Of a stretch of DNA of 64,000 nucleotides, positions 1 through 9,461 are shown piece after piece. Numbering within the stretch: position 1 is the first letter of the stretch; every line of letters begins with the position of its first letter. A model generated the notes under the pieces. That model was not told the origin of the DNA, searched no databases, and saw only the letters and a list, made by a program, of their open reading frames with translations. Position numbers and translations under genes: made by a program. The DNA comes from UBA6168 sp041163745 (lineage in GTDB: Bacteria; Bacteroidota; Bacteroidia; Chitinophagales; Saprospiraceae), in NCBI GenBank assembly GCA_041163745.1, contig JBEAQU010000064.1:1-64000 (forward strand), given 5' to 3'.

Positions 1-3000
1 CAGTTCGCAGACAACTGCGACGGTACGGACCTGGAAGGTGTCATGGTCTCCGGCCTGACGTCCGGTTCCGATTTCCCGGTAGGTGTGACCACGGTGACGT
101 GGGAATACAGCGACCTGGCCGGCAACGGTACGGCGACCTGCTCCTTCACGGTGACGATCAGCGATGACGTCGATCCCGAGGCGGTCTGCCAGACGGCCAT
201 CGATGTAGTCCTGGACGGCGACGGAATTGCCCAGCTGACGGCTGATGACGTCGATCTGGCCAGCTATGACAACTGCGGTATCGTCAGCACGCTGATCGAC
301 CGCGGCACCGGTTATGCCGAAAGCGTGAACTTCGGTTGCAACGACCTGGGTACTGTAACGGTCACCTTGGAAGTGGAAGACGCCGAAGGCAACACGGAAA
401 CCTGTACGAGCACCATCACGGTCTACGACCTGCAGGTTCCTGACATCGAGTGTCCTTCCAACATCATCGCCAGCACGGATCCCGGTTCCTGCGATGCAGT
501 CGTGGTATATCCGGACCCGACGGTGACGGACAACTGCGCCACGACGGTGACCTTGGATGCTGGCCAGGCCAGCGGCACGGTCTTCGCGGCCGGTGTGACG
601 GTACAGACCTTCACGGCTGCCGACGACGCCGGAAACAGCGAGTCCTGCTCCTTCACGGTAACGGTGGTGGATGGTGAGGCTCCGGTCATTGACTGTGGTC
701 CGACGGTCCGCACGGTATCCGCCGATGCAGGCCAGTGCGGCTACACGGTGGCTGACGCTTCCCTGGATGCAAGCTTCACGGACAACTGCGCAGGCGGTTC
801 TCTTGCTCACAACTACGCCACGGCCGTCAGCGCCGGTACACTCGCAGGCTCGACCTTCCCGGTCGGTACCACGCTGGTGACCTGGCAGGCTACGGATGCC
901 GCCGGATTCACGTCCGACATCTGCGGTATTCAGATCGTGGTCGAGGACAACGAGAATCCGACCATCAGCTGCGGTAGCAACCTCACGGTCAACGCCGATC
1001 CCGGCGTATGTACCTTCAAGGTGAATGGTACGGCCGTCGATCCCTCCTTCGCAGACAACTGCGCAGGTGCGACCCTGTCCCATAACTATGCTTCCGCACC
1101 CAACAGCAACACCGCCGACGGTGCTGTCTTCCAATTGGGCAGCACGCAAGTTACCTGGACGGTGACCGATGCCTCCGGCAACACGGCCTCCTGCTCCTAC
1201 ACGGTGACGGTGGTGGACAACCAGACGCCGCAGTTCGTCAACTGCCCGACCACGATGATCATGATCGGCAACGATCCGGATGCGTGCAGCGGCAAGCTGA
1301 ACTGGGCGATTCCGGTCGCAACCGACAACTGTGGCATCGCTTCCGTCTCCCAGACGGGTGGCCCGGCCAGCGGTTCGGTCGTACCGGTGGGTGCTCCGCA
1401 GACGATCACCTACACTGCCACGGATGTCAATGGCCTGACCCAGACCTGTGTCTTCCAGGTACAGGTGGTGGATACGCAGAAGCCGGAATTCGACGCCGAC
1501 ATCACGATGCCTACGGACATCACGGTCGAGTGCGACGCGATTCCGACGAACTGTGTGTTCCATGGAAATGGCATCTGCTCTCCGCTGACCAGCAACGATG
1601 TACACGACAACTGTACGTCGCCGATCATTCCGGTCTACAACCAAGTCAGCACGCAGGGCGCAGATCCTGACAACTGTGACCACTACAACTATACGCTTAC
1701 CCGCACTTGGTCGCTGACCGACGCTGCCGGTAACACGCGTACGCATACCCAGGTCATCACGGTGGAAGACACCACGCCCGCCGTTCCGACCTGTGCCAGC
1801 GTTACGGTCACACTCGACAAGAACGGTGACGCTTCCATCGATCCGGTCGTCCAGGCAGCTGGCACGACGGACAACTGCGCTCCGTTCGGTTCGCTCACGA
1901 TCACGGCCAGCCAGGTCGATTTCGATTGCAGCGACCTTGGAGACAACAACGTAACGATCACCATCGTCGATCCCTGTGGCAACACGTCCACCTGCGGTAT
2001 CGTCGTAACGGTACAGGAAGGCATCGCTCCTTGCACACCGCAGGGTACCCTGGCTTCCGCCTGCCTGAACAACGCCACCACGCTGACCAACGGTCAGTTC
2101 GGTGAGCTGATCACCATCAAGTCGCTGGCGATGCAAACCTGGACCGTAACGGCCTCCAACGGCCTCTACACCAGCGGCAGCGCCAACCCGCCGGCTTCCC
2201 CGACGGTCGTATCCAACGGTACGCTCCTGGTCGCCGGTCACCTCGATAGCATTGACAACGATGGCAACGGCCAGACGGACGAAGCGAACGAGATGATCTA
2301 CTATACTTTCAATGCGAAGTATTTGGAAGCTGTCGGTTACACGGCAACGGTGACCAACAATCTCGGCCAGTCCGTTACGCTGTCCAACGTGGCGCACTAC
2401 CCGACGCCGGTACTGGTCGACTTCTTCGATCCGTTCTGCTTCGGTACGCCGGCATTCGTTCCGCAGGTTGTGGATCAGTACGCCGGTGCCGGTGCCTACA
2501 CCAGCGTTTCCTTCCTCGTGGACGGAAACCCGGTCACACAGCTCGATCCTTCCTCGCTCAGCCTGGGCCAGCACACGCTGACCATCATCGCTGACGCAGG
2601 AGCGGCCGCCTACAGCCGCCAGGTGAACGGTGCCGTGGTATCCGGTGACGCTGCCGATTCCGATGCAGCCCGCCTCGATCCGGGTTGTGTACAGAGCACC
2701 TCCGTCTTCTTCCAGGTTGTGTCCACGCCTACGCAGGTAGCGTGCAACGACCTGGTACAGGTCTCCCTGGAAGACAATTGTGCCAGCGTTGTCACGCCGG
2801 ACATGGTACTGGAAGGTACCTATGCCTGCTTCGACGACTACGAAGTCCGTATCACCTTGCCGAACGGCGTGCCCCTCAACCCGGCCAACGTCGTGACGGG
2901 TACGCATGCAGGGCTGACCTTGCCGTACGTACTGTGGCATCCGATCAGCGGCAACACCTGCTGGGGTCATATCCTGGTGGAAGACCTGACCGATCCCACC

Positions 3001-6000
3001 GTCACCTGTCCGGCGGATGTCACCATCCTCTGTGTGCAGGATCCGGATGCGACGGTCGGTGGCCAGCTGGTCACAGGACAGATGTCCGCATCCGACTGCT
3101 CCAGCTGGAGCTGGGAATACACGGATGACTACACCGAATTCGACTGCGCCGCGAATGCCGGCGTGACGGCCGTCATCGAACGTACGTTCGTTGTCACGGA
3201 TGAGTTCGGCAACCAGTCCTCCTGTACCCATACCATCACCAAGGAGCGTGGCGAGGTATCCCAGATCTCCCTGCCGGGCGACAAGGATTACGATTGCAAC
3301 AATCCGATCCTGAACACCCTGGCACCGGCCTTCAGCCCGTCCGTCACCGGCTGGCCCACCATCGGTGGTGTCAACCTGACGACCAGCGGTACCGGTGTCT
3401 GTGGCCTGGGTATCACCTACACCGACGAACTGGTGAACATCTGCGAAGCCAGCTACAAGGTCGTCCGTACCTGGAAGATCTTCGACTGGTGTCCGGCCGC
3501 CGGCGGTGCGCCGACGACGACCACGCATGTTCAGTACATCAAGGTGGAGAACGTCGCACCGGTCATCACGGTGGATTGTGCGGAAGTGAACGCCCAAGGC
3601 TATTGCGTGCTCAACGCAACCGAACCGGGCAACCCGCCGCACGTCCAGTGTGCCGCCATCTTCATCCCGCTTGCCCAAGTGGACGGTGTCTGCGACGGCA
3701 TCAAGGAAGTGACGGTGGAAACACCGGCAGGCAACACCACCAACGGTGGCTATGTACCCGCTCCGGGTCTGCCCATCGGTGGTCCGTATGACATCGTCTA
3801 CCGTGCGGAAGACTTCTGCGGAAACATCACGGAATATGTATTGACGGTCGTAGTGGAAGACAAGACGGCTCCGGTAGCGGTCTGTGACGAAATTACGGAT
3901 GTCAATCTCTCCGCGGATGGGTTGGCGGAAGTGGCTGCCGCCACCTTCGACGACGGCTCCTGGGACGGCTGCTGCCTGAACCAGCTGCAGGTCCGCAAGA
4001 TGGTCGACAACTGCGATGACAACCACGACGACACGGTCTTCGGCAACTCCGTATACTTCTGCTGTGAAGACATCGGAGCGCCGGTATCGGTTGTTTTCCG
4101 TGCCATCGACTGCAACGGCAACCACAACGATTGCATGGTGACTGTCCATGTCAACGACAAGCAGAAGCCGATCGTCGTGAGCTGCCCGGCCAACCAGCGT
4201 ACCACTTGTGATTTCTACGCGACTGACCTCGAGCTGCAGCTGGGTAACCTGGCCGGTGACGCCGCCGCCCAGAGCGCTTTGCTCGACCAGTACTACGGTG
4301 CTCCGACGTTCTCCGACAACTGTGATTTCACGGTCAACAGGACGTTCAGCGCCAATATCGACCAGTGCCTGGAAGGTACCATCACCCGCAGCTGGACGGC
4401 TGTGGACGCGAGCGGTAACCAATCCACCGCCTGTACGCAGACGGTCTTCGTGGACCATGTCTCCGACTGGGTGGTTGAATTCCCGGCCGACCTTACCGTG
4501 AATTGCGGTACGACCGTACCGGATTTCGGTGAGCCGGAGATCTTCTCCGAAACCTGCGAACTGGTAGGTGTTTCCTACACGGACCAGGTTTACACCGTGG
4601 TACCGGATGCCTGCTACAAGATCGAACGTACCTGGACCATCATCAACTGGTGTGTCGTCGGTAGCGAAATCGACCAGGAAGTAGTGGAAGCATCCGAAAG
4701 TGCGATGAACCTCGACCTCGACGGCGACGGCGACAAGGACACGCGTACGTTCCGCGACAGCTGGACGGTGACCAACAAGCCGGCCGCAGCACAGGCCGCC
4801 CAGAGCACGAACCCGGATACGGACACGGACAGCGATCCGTGGGACGGTTACATCACCTACAAGCAGGTGATCAAGGTGAATGACACGGTTGATCCGGTCT
4901 TCACGAACGGTTGCCAGATCCCGGATGTGTGCATCGATGACAACAGCTGCGCAGCTGTCGTCGTCCTGCCGGAACCGGAGATCACCGAGTGCAGCCCGGA
5001 AGTGACGTTCACGGTCAGCAGCGACCTGGGCGTCGGCTTCGGACCGTTCGGCAACGTCGGCCCGGGTACGTACCAGGTGACGTACAATGTCATGGACAAC
5101 TGCAACAACCAGACGACCTGCACCACGACCCTGACGGTCAAGGATTGCAAGAAGCCGACGCCTTACTGCGTCAACGGCCTTGTAATCGAACTTGGCATGT
5201 CCGGTGAGGTGGAACTGTGGGCCAGCGACTTTGATGCAGGCAGCTACGACAACTGTACGCCGCAGGCCAACCTGTCCCTGTCCTTCTCGGCTGTCACCAG
5301 CCAGACCAGCCAGACATTCGATTGCAGCCAGGTCGGCCAGAATGTCATCCAATTGTGGGTGACGGACGGCGCCGGCAACCAGGACTACTGCGAGACCTTC
5401 GTGGAAGTCCAGGACAACATGAATGTCTGCGATACCACGGGCAACCCGCTCATCAGCGGTTTGATCCATACGGAATCCTCCGTGAGTGTTTCTGATGTCG
5501 ACGTACAATTGAGCGGTGCGATGCAGTCCTCCTACATGACGAACAACGACGGTGTGTTCGGCTTCACGGTGGGCGCCGGTAACGACTATACCGTGACGCC
5601 TGTCAAGGATGACAACCCGCTGAATGGTGTGACGACCTTCGACCTCGTGTTGATCACGAAGCACATCCTCGGATCTCAGCTGCTGAACTCTCCTTACAAG
5701 ATCATCGCTGCGGATGCCAACAAGTCGAACAGTGTCACCACTTTCGACCTCGTGCAGCTGCGGAAGCTGATCCTGTTCGTAGACACCGATTTCCCGAACA
5801 ACACTTCCTGGCGCTTTGTGAACAGTGGCTATCAGTTCCCTGATCCCACCAACCCATGGGCCGAAGTGTTCCCGGAAGTGGCGAACATCAACAACATCAG
5901 CTCCAACCAGCTCGCTGTTGATTTCGTCGCCGTCAAGGTCGGTGATGTGAACGGCAACGCACAAGCCAACTTCGCTGCCAGCAGCGACGAGCGCAACGCC

Positions 6001-6666
6001 ACGGGATCCCTGGTGTTCGACGTCCGCGACATGGCCCTGAAGGCTGGCGATGTGTACACGGTTGATTTCAAGGCTCGCGATTTCGATGTGTTGGGTTATC
6101 AGTTCACGCTGAACTTCGACCCGGCTTCCCTCGAATTCGTACAGGTCAACTCCGCTGTCGCCAAGGCAGAGAACTTCGGTCTCTCCTTGCTGGAGCAGGG
6201 TGTCATCACAACCAGCTGGAACGACAACGATTTGTCGCCCGCCAACGGGGAAGTGGTGTTCAGCCTCGTCTTCAAGGCTACGTCGGACGCTTTCCTCAGC
6301 GATGTCCTGACCATCAACAGCCGCTACACGGCAGCTGAAGCGTACCAGCGCAACGGTGAATTACTGAATGTACAGTTGGCTTTCAACGGTGCCACGGCCG
6401 CAGGAAACTTCGCCTTGTACCAGAACACGCCCAACCCGTTCAGCATCACCACGAATGTAGGTTTCAACCTGCCTTCCGCCTGTACCGCTACGTTGACCAT
6501 CACGGATGTGTCCGGTAAAGTGGTTAAGGTTGTCAGTGGCGATTTCGCCAAGGGCTACAACGAAATCCAGTTGGAGCGCCGCGAAATGCCCGCCGCCGGT
6601 ATCCTGTACTACCAACTCGACACACCTACCGACTCGGCAACTCGCATGATGTTGCTGGTCGATTGA
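1..6666 (+). CDS. Giant secreted HYR-repeat protein with dockerin-like, cohesin-like and T9SS C-terminal regions (5' end outside window)
   Basis: The frame is open from base 1, and its first codons (QFADNC) match the FADNC motif of the internal repeats, so the gene begins left of the window; the first ATG at 43 is not the start. Most of the protein is Cys-rich, immunoglobulin-like HYR repeats of about 80-100 aa, with recurring 'DNC', 'GNxxxC(S/T)FTVTV' and 'D.xxPxxxCP' signatures. Near the C-terminus come an SdrD/CarboxypepD-like segment, two Asp/Asn-rich dockerin-like half-repeats ('GVTTFDLVLITKHIL' near 5620-5680 and 'SVTTFDLVQLRKLIL' near 5725-5775), a cohesin-like beta domain (about 6010-6345) and a T9SS type A sorting domain starting at 'LYQNTPNPF' (about 6415). 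This points to a cell-surface or secreted adhesin or matrix protein. The precise role is unknown. Confidence 0.9.
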   Translation, partial: QFADNCDGTDLEGVMVSGLTSGSDFPVGVTTVTWEYSDLAGNGTATCSFTVTISDDVDPEAVCQTAIDVVLDGDGIAQLTADDVDLASYDNCGIVSTLIDRGTGYAESVNFGCNDLGTVTVTLEVEDAEGNTETCTSTITVYDLQVPDIECPSNIIASTDPGSCDAVVVYPDPTVTDNCATTVTLDAGQASGTVFAAGVTVQTFTAADDAGNSESCSFTVTVVDGEAPVIDCGPTVRTVSADAGQCGYTVADASLDASFTDNCAGGSLAHNYATAVSAGTLAGSTFPVGTTLVTWQATDAAGFTSDICGIQIVVEDNENPTISCGSNLTVNADPGVCTFKVNGTAVDPSFADNCAGATLSHNYASAPNSNTADGAVFQLGSTQVTWTVTDASGNTASCSYTVTVVDNQTPQFVNCPTTMIMIGNDPDACSGKLNWAIPVATDNCGIASVSQTGGPASGSVVPVGAPQTITYTATDVNGLTQTCVFQVQVVDTQKPEFDADITMPTDITVECDAIPTNCVFHGNGICSPLTSNDVHDNCTSPIIPVYNQVSTQGADPDNCDHYNYTLTRTWSLTDAAGNTRTHTQVITVEDTTPAVPTCASVTVTLDKNGDASIDPVVQAAGTTDNCAPFGSLTITASQVDFDCSDLGDNNVTITIVDPCGNTSTCGIVVTVQEGIAPCTPQGTLASACLNNATTLTNGQFGELITIKSLAMQTWTVTASNGLYTSGSANPPASPTVVSNGTLLVAGHLDSIDNDGNGQTDEANEMIYYTFNAKYLEAVGYTATVTNNLGQSVTLSNVAHYPTPVLVDFFDPFCFGTPAFVPQVVDQYAGAGAYTSVSFLVDGNPVTQLDPSSLSLGQHTLTIIADAGAAAYSRQVNGAVVSGDAADSDAARLDPGCVQSTSVFFQVVSTPTQVACNDLVQVSLEDNCASVVTPDMVLEGTYACFDDYEVRITLPNGVPLNPANVVTGTHAGLTLPYVLWHPISGNTCWGHILVEDLTDPTVTCPADVTILCVQDPDATVGGQLVTGQMSASDCSSWSWEYTDDYTEFDCAANAGVTAVIERTFVVTDEFGNQSSCTHTITKERGEVSQISLPGDKDYDCNNPILNTLAPAFSPSVTGWPTIGGVNLTTSGTGVCGLGITYTDELVNICEASYKVVRTWKIFDWCPAAGGAPTTTTHVQYIKVENVAPVITVDCAEVNAQGYCVLNATEPGNPPHVQCAAIFIPLAQVDGVCDGIKEVTVETPAGNTTNGGYVPAPGLPIGGPYDIVYRAEDFCGNITEYVLTVVVEDKTAPVAVCDEITDVNLSADGLAEVAAATFDDGSWDGCCLNQLQVRKMVDNCDDNHDDTVFGNSVYFCCEDIGAPVSVVFRAIDCNGNHNDCMVTVHVNDKQKPIVVSCPANQRTTCDFYATDLELQLGNLAGDAAAQSALLDQYYGAPTFSDNCDFTVNRTFSANIDQCLEGTITRSWTAVDASGNQSTACTQTVFVDHVSDWVVEFPADLTVNCGTTVPDFGEPEIFSETCELVGVSYTDQVYTVVPDACYKIERTWTIINWCVVGSEIDQEVVEASESAMNLDLDGDGDKDTRTFRDSWTVTNKPAAAQAAQSTNPDTDTDSDPWDGYITYKQVIKVNDTVDPVFTNGCQIPDVCIDDNSCAAVVVLPEPEITECSPEVTFTVSSDLGVGFGPFGNVGPGTYQVTYNVMDNCNNQTTCTTTLTVKDCKKPTPYCVNGLVIELGMSGEVELWASDFDAGSYDNCTPQANLSLSFSAVTSQTSQTFDCSQVGQNVIQLWVTDGAGNQDYCETFVEVQDNMNVCDTTGNPLISGLIHTESSVSVSDVDVQLSGAMQSSYMTNNDGVFGFTVGAGNDYTVTPVKDDNPLNGVTTFDLVLITKHILGSQLLNSPYKIIAADANKSNSVTTFDLVQLRKLILFVDTDFPNNTSWRFVNSGYQFPDPTNPWAEVFPEVANINNISSNQLAVDFVAVKVGDVNGNAQANFAASSDERNATGSLVFDVRDMALKAGDVYTVDFKARDFDVLGYQFTLNFDPASLEFVQVNSAVAKAENFGLSLLEQGVITTSWNDNDLSPANGEVVFSLVFKATSDAFLSDVLTINSRYTAAEAYQRNGELLNVQLAFNGATAAGNFALYQNTPNPFSITTNVGFNLPSACTATLTITDVSGKVVKVVSGDFAKGYNEIQLERREMPAAGILYYQLDTPTDSATRMMLLVD

Positions 6667-6746
6667 TAAGTCGCAATTTGTAATCCCTTGAGAACACGCA
6701 AGACCTCTCTCCGGCTCGTCCGGGGAGGGGTTCTGCGTTCTTAGGG
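6619..6746 (+). repeat. Direct repeat copy 1: gene 3' end plus terminator
   Basis: This segment covers the last codons of the giant HYR gene, its stop and its terminator. It recurs 170 bp downstream at 6789-6916. From 'taagtcgcaatttgtaatcc' onward the two copies are almost identical (one difference in the final 'gcgttcttaggg'/'gcgtttttaggg'); the coding part is diverged but still alignable (cctaccg..cggcaact..catgatgttg). Confidence 0.9.
6691..6742 (+). terminator. Rho-independent terminator of the giant HYR gene
   Basis: A strong stem, acctctctccgg / ccggggaggggt, forms 12 pairs (two of them G-U) around a 5-nt loop. It is extended by an imperfect outer stem (agaac...gttct) and followed by a short T-containing stretch. 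It lies 25 bp after the stop codon. Confidence 0.8.
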
Positions 6747-6788
6747 TTTCCGCTTTGCGGTACAAAACAGCTCGTCGGCCTGTCCCTA

Positions 6789-6916
6789 GACAAGCCTACC
6801 GTTCCGGCAACTCCCATGATGTTGCCGGTATATCGATAAGTCGCAATTTGTAATCCCTTGAGAACACGCAAGACCTCTCTCCGGCTCGTCCGGGGAGGGG
6901 TTCTGCGTTTTTAGGG
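6789..6916 (+). repeat. Direct repeat copy 2: relic gene 3' end plus terminator
   Basis: Second copy of 6619-6746 at an offset of 170 bp. It retains a decayed version of the coding tail (cctaccgttccggcaact, catgatgttg) with no ORF upstream of it, followed by a nearly identical terminator. It looks like the scar of a lost tandem paralogue or of a local duplication. Confidence 0.85.
6861..6912 (+). terminator. Duplicate copy of the HYR-gene terminator
   Basis: Same hairpin as 6691-6742 (acctctctccgg / ccggggaggggt), followed here by a better T run (gcgttttta). It would act as a second, back-up terminator. Confidence 0.75.
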
Positions 6917-7395
6917 AACCTTCATTTACGGATGAAAAAAAAATAATATAAGTTTCGAAATATTAAAGCTGAAAGGTTTTGTTTTGTCGTTGAGGACCAC
7001 TACTTTTGATCCATATTGTTTAAGTAAATACCTGTGAACATGAAAGGATTGTTTTTCAACACAAAAGTGTGATGAGAAGCCGAAGGACGTCAAATCATTG
7101 CATCACCGATCAGCAATATTCCAACAACCGATTTAGGGCTGCCCAACAGCATCCCGTCATCCTGGCTTCTCATCCTTTTTTTCCCTCCTCTCAAGTTCCG
7201 GTCTGGTCATTGTACAGGTGATGCAACTACGACCTAACTGTCAAGACTACACACAAAAAGTCAGGATTCCGGCAGCGCAGCACACAGACTATCATCAAGC
7301 GCATTACCTCCGGCTTGCGCATCAGACCGGGCAAACGCCGGAATGAACCTTTCGCACCCCATCCAAACCTAAGATGTAATCGGTTTTTGGGATAT
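6917..7395. other. 480-bp intergenic region without a recognisable gene
   Basis: The region starts AT-rich (about 6920-7040) and becomes mixed composition. No ORF with a believable product and no tRNA were seen. Around 7308-7347 an imperfect hairpin forms (ccggcttgc...gcaaacgccgg). The region ends in a terminator that has no protein gene upstream of it, so a small RNA is possible. Confidence 0.4.
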
Positions 7396-7431
7396 CCTCT
7401 CTCCGGAGCAATTCGGAGGGGGGTTTTTTTT
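7396..7431 (+). terminator. Orphan rho-independent terminator
   Basis: Hairpin cctctctccg-gagcaatt-cggagggggg followed by a run of eight T. It is oriented rightwards, but the nearest upstream coding gene already ends in two terminators at 6.7-6.9 kb. It may therefore end an unannotated small RNA. Confidence 0.7.
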
Positions 7432-7473
7432 GTCCCGTCGACAAATCATTACCCCACCGTCGGCTCCGTCGTG

Positions 7474-7501
7474 TTTGCCAGCTTCGCTATTCCTACCTTT
7501 G
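7474..7501 (+). promoter_or_regulatory. Bacteroidota-type promoter for the TerC-like gene
   Basis: TACCTTTG at 7494-7501 matches the -7 consensus TAnnTTTG exactly, and a TTTG at 7474-7477 lies 16 bp upstream as a possible -33 element. The ATG of the TerC-like gene is 80 bp downstream. It also lies after the orphan terminator, as expected for a new transcript. Confidence 0.5.
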
Positions 7502-7581
7502 CAGGACATCAGACCGTTCGACCAAGCGGAAATCGCTGTGGGTATCCTGACGCCGGGCGCTACGGTCCAACTCGTCACGTT

Positions 7582-8559
7582 ATGTTGATTTGGAGCGGCT
7601 TTGTCTTATTGGTCTTGTTGCTGTTGCTACTGGATCTCGGCGTGTTCAACCGGAAGCCCCATGAGATCGGTACCCGGGAAGCTTTCGGCTGGACCGGACT
7701 GTGGGTTTCGATATCCCTCCTTTTCGGATTTTTCGTTTATTTCGGTTACACACACCGGTGGCTTGGACTGGGAGATACCATCGGGCATCCGCAATCCGGG
7801 GCGGAGGCGGCCATGGCCTTTCTGGCCGGTTACATCATGGAGGAATCGCTGAGTATGGACAACATCTTCATCATGGCGGTCATCTTCAACTATTTCAGGA
7901 TACCGTTGGTGTACCAGCACAGGGTATTGTTCTGGGGTATCCTCGGTGCCTTGGTATTCCGAGGTGCCATGATCGGGATGGGTGCCTACCTGGTGGAGCG
8001 TTTCGATTTCATTCTGTATGTCTTCGGGGGGATTCTGATCTGGACGGCTTACAAAATGGTGGCGTCGGGCGGCGATAATACGGTTCGGCCGGATGACAAT
8101 GCAACGGTACGGTTGCTTAGGAAAATCGTTCCGGTGACCAGGCAGATCAAGGGGGAGCGATTTTTCGTCCGGCACAAAGGTCGCATCATAGCGGCCACGC
8201 CGATGTTTGTGGCTTTGATCGTGATCGAGACGACAGACATCATGTTCGCTTTCGACAGCATACCGGCGATCTTCGCCGTTACAACGGATCCTTTCCTCGT
8301 CTTCACGTCCAACATATTCGCCATCCTGGGCCTGCGAAGCATGTATTTCGTGCTGGCTTCCGTCCTGGACAAGTTCCGTTACCTCCAGTATGCCCTGGCG
8401 TTGGTCCTGGGGTTGGTCGGGCTGAAGATGTTGGTGTTGCATCCGCTGGAGATCCAGCTGCCGGCCTGGCTTTCGCTGCTGGTCATCGTGGTGGTGTTGG
8501 GAGCCGGCATATTGTTGTCCCTGCTGAGGGACCGGCAGGTGGGTCGGGAGAAGGCCTGA
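7582..8559 (+). CDS. TerC/Alx-family integral membrane protein
   Basis: A 325-aa inner-membrane protein of the TerC family, which has been linked to metal (Mn) efflux and to tellurite or alkaline-pH phenotypes. The sequence shows repeated hydrophobic segments, an N-terminal 'LLLLLLDLGVFNRK', and the conserved acidic membrane motif 'EESLSMDNIFIMAVI'. A second one lies in 'IETTDIMFAFDSIPAIF'. The open frame extends up to an ATG at 7315, but that extension runs across the terminator and promoter at 7396-7501 and has no family-like sequence; MLIWSGF at 7582 is the natural start. The substrate cannot be read from the sequence. Confidence 0.92.
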   Translation: MLIWSGFVLLVLLLLLLDLGVFNRKPHEIGTREAFGWTGLWVSISLLFGFFVYFGYTHRWLGLGDTIGHPQSGAEAAMAFLAGYIMEESLSMDNIFIMAVIFNYFRIPLVYQHRVLFWGILGALVFRGAMIGMGAYLVERFDFILYVFGGILIWTAYKMVASGGDNTVRPDDNATVRLLRKIVPVTRQIKGERFFVRHKGRIIAATPMFVALIVIETTDIMFAFDSIPAIFAVTTDPFLVFTSNIFAILGLRSMYFVLASVLDKFRYLQYALALVLGLVGLKMLVLHPLEIQLPAWLSLLVIVVVLGAGILLSLLRDRQVGREKA

Positions 8560-8607
8560 GCTGGCGACAGCCGGAGGCGTCGTCCATACCGGTGTCTACC
8601 CCAACGG

Positions 8608-9144
8608 TCAGAACTTGTTCCGCCACATCATGCTCTCGATCGGTTTGTCGGTGCGAAGGTTGTATTTGGCATCTTTCTTCCGGTCGTATCGCCGTTCGAT
8701 CGGGCCGTCCACCGCAAAGTAGATCAGTTGTCCGACGGGCATGCCTGCATATACCCGGACAGGTTGTGTGCACGAGATCTCCAGCGTCCAGGTGTTGCAG
8801 AAGCCCACATCCCCTTTTCCCGCCGTGGCATGTATGTCTATACCCAGCCGTCCGACGCTGCTTTTACCCTCGAGGAAAGGGACGGCGCGATGCGTCTCGG
8901 TGTACTCCTCCGTCACCCCCAGGTACAGGGTGCCGGGTTGTAGCACGAAGCCTTCGGCGGGGATTTCGAGGTAACGGATCCTGTTGTGGCTGCGGGCATC
9001 CAGCACCTCGTCTTCATAGACGGCCAGCCATTTGCCGAGGTGGACATCATATGAATTTGTCCCGAGGCATTCCCGGTCGAACGGCTCGATGACGATGTCA
9101 CCTTGTTCTATGGCTTCCAGTATTTTGGTATCGGATAGGATCAT
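8608..9144 (-). CDS. dcd: dCTP deaminase
   Basis: A 178-aa cytosolic enzyme that converts dCTP to dUTP and ammonia for dTMP synthesis. The family motif GKSSVGRLGI is at residues 93-102, and the catalytic Glu fits E122 in 'NTWTLEISC'. The 'GTNSYDVHLG' (28-37) and C-terminal 'RKKDAKYNL' segments are also typical. An upstream in-frame ATG would add 32 residues of non-family sequence; MILSDTK at 9144 gives the usual length. It is convergent with the TerC-like gene, 48 bp apart. It could be a bifunctional dCTP deaminase/dUTPase variant, but the length fits the monofunctional type. Confidence 0.95.
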   Translation of the reverse strand: MILSDTKILEAIEQGDIVIEPFDRECLGTNSYDVHLGKWLAVYEDEVLDARSHNRIRYLEIPAEGFVLQPGTLYLGVTEEYTETHRAVPFLEGKSSVGRLGIDIHATAGKGDVGFCNTWTLEISCTQPVRVYAGMPVGQLIYFAVDGPIERRYDRKKDAKYNLRTDKPIESMMWRNKF

Positions 9145-9461
9145 CTTCTTATTTTCTGTAAAAATCAATAAAAACATTCTGATTGGAAAGAAAAGTGTGG
9201 GGCCAGGCGGGAAAGATCGGCGAGCCGTATTACACCTCATAGAGCGGGGGCGGGCTGAGATATCTCTGCAAAATCAAGTTCAAGTCGCCGAATTGTCCTA
9301 CATTGCAGTCAGTGTGCCCCATATTTTCGGCGGTTCCGAAGAGGCGGGGGGACGGAGGACGCCGGTGCAGCCGCCCGCGTGGCGGTGCGGGGAGCAAAGT
9401 GGTTGTCGGGACGACCGGCCGGACTAGCCGTCCGGTGGGCAATCCGAAAGAACAGCGGATC
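9145..9461. other. Divergent intergenic region, dcd / DoxX-like gene
   Basis: 317 bp that must hold both divergent promoters. The dcd side is AT-rich (9145-9190). A short perfect stem ccggac-tagcc-gtccgg lies about 40 bp upstream of the DoxX-like start. No other gene is seen. Confidence 0.4.

Noticed and set aside
1..5400. Regularly spaced similar DNA blocks as a possible CRISPR or satellite array
   Set aside because: The similarity follows protein repeats (HYR domains) of uneven length in an open reading frame, with no identical spacer-separated repeats.
7315..7581. N-terminal 89-codon extension of the TerC-like gene
   Set aside because: It would read through a rho-independent terminator and a promoter and has no family resemblance.
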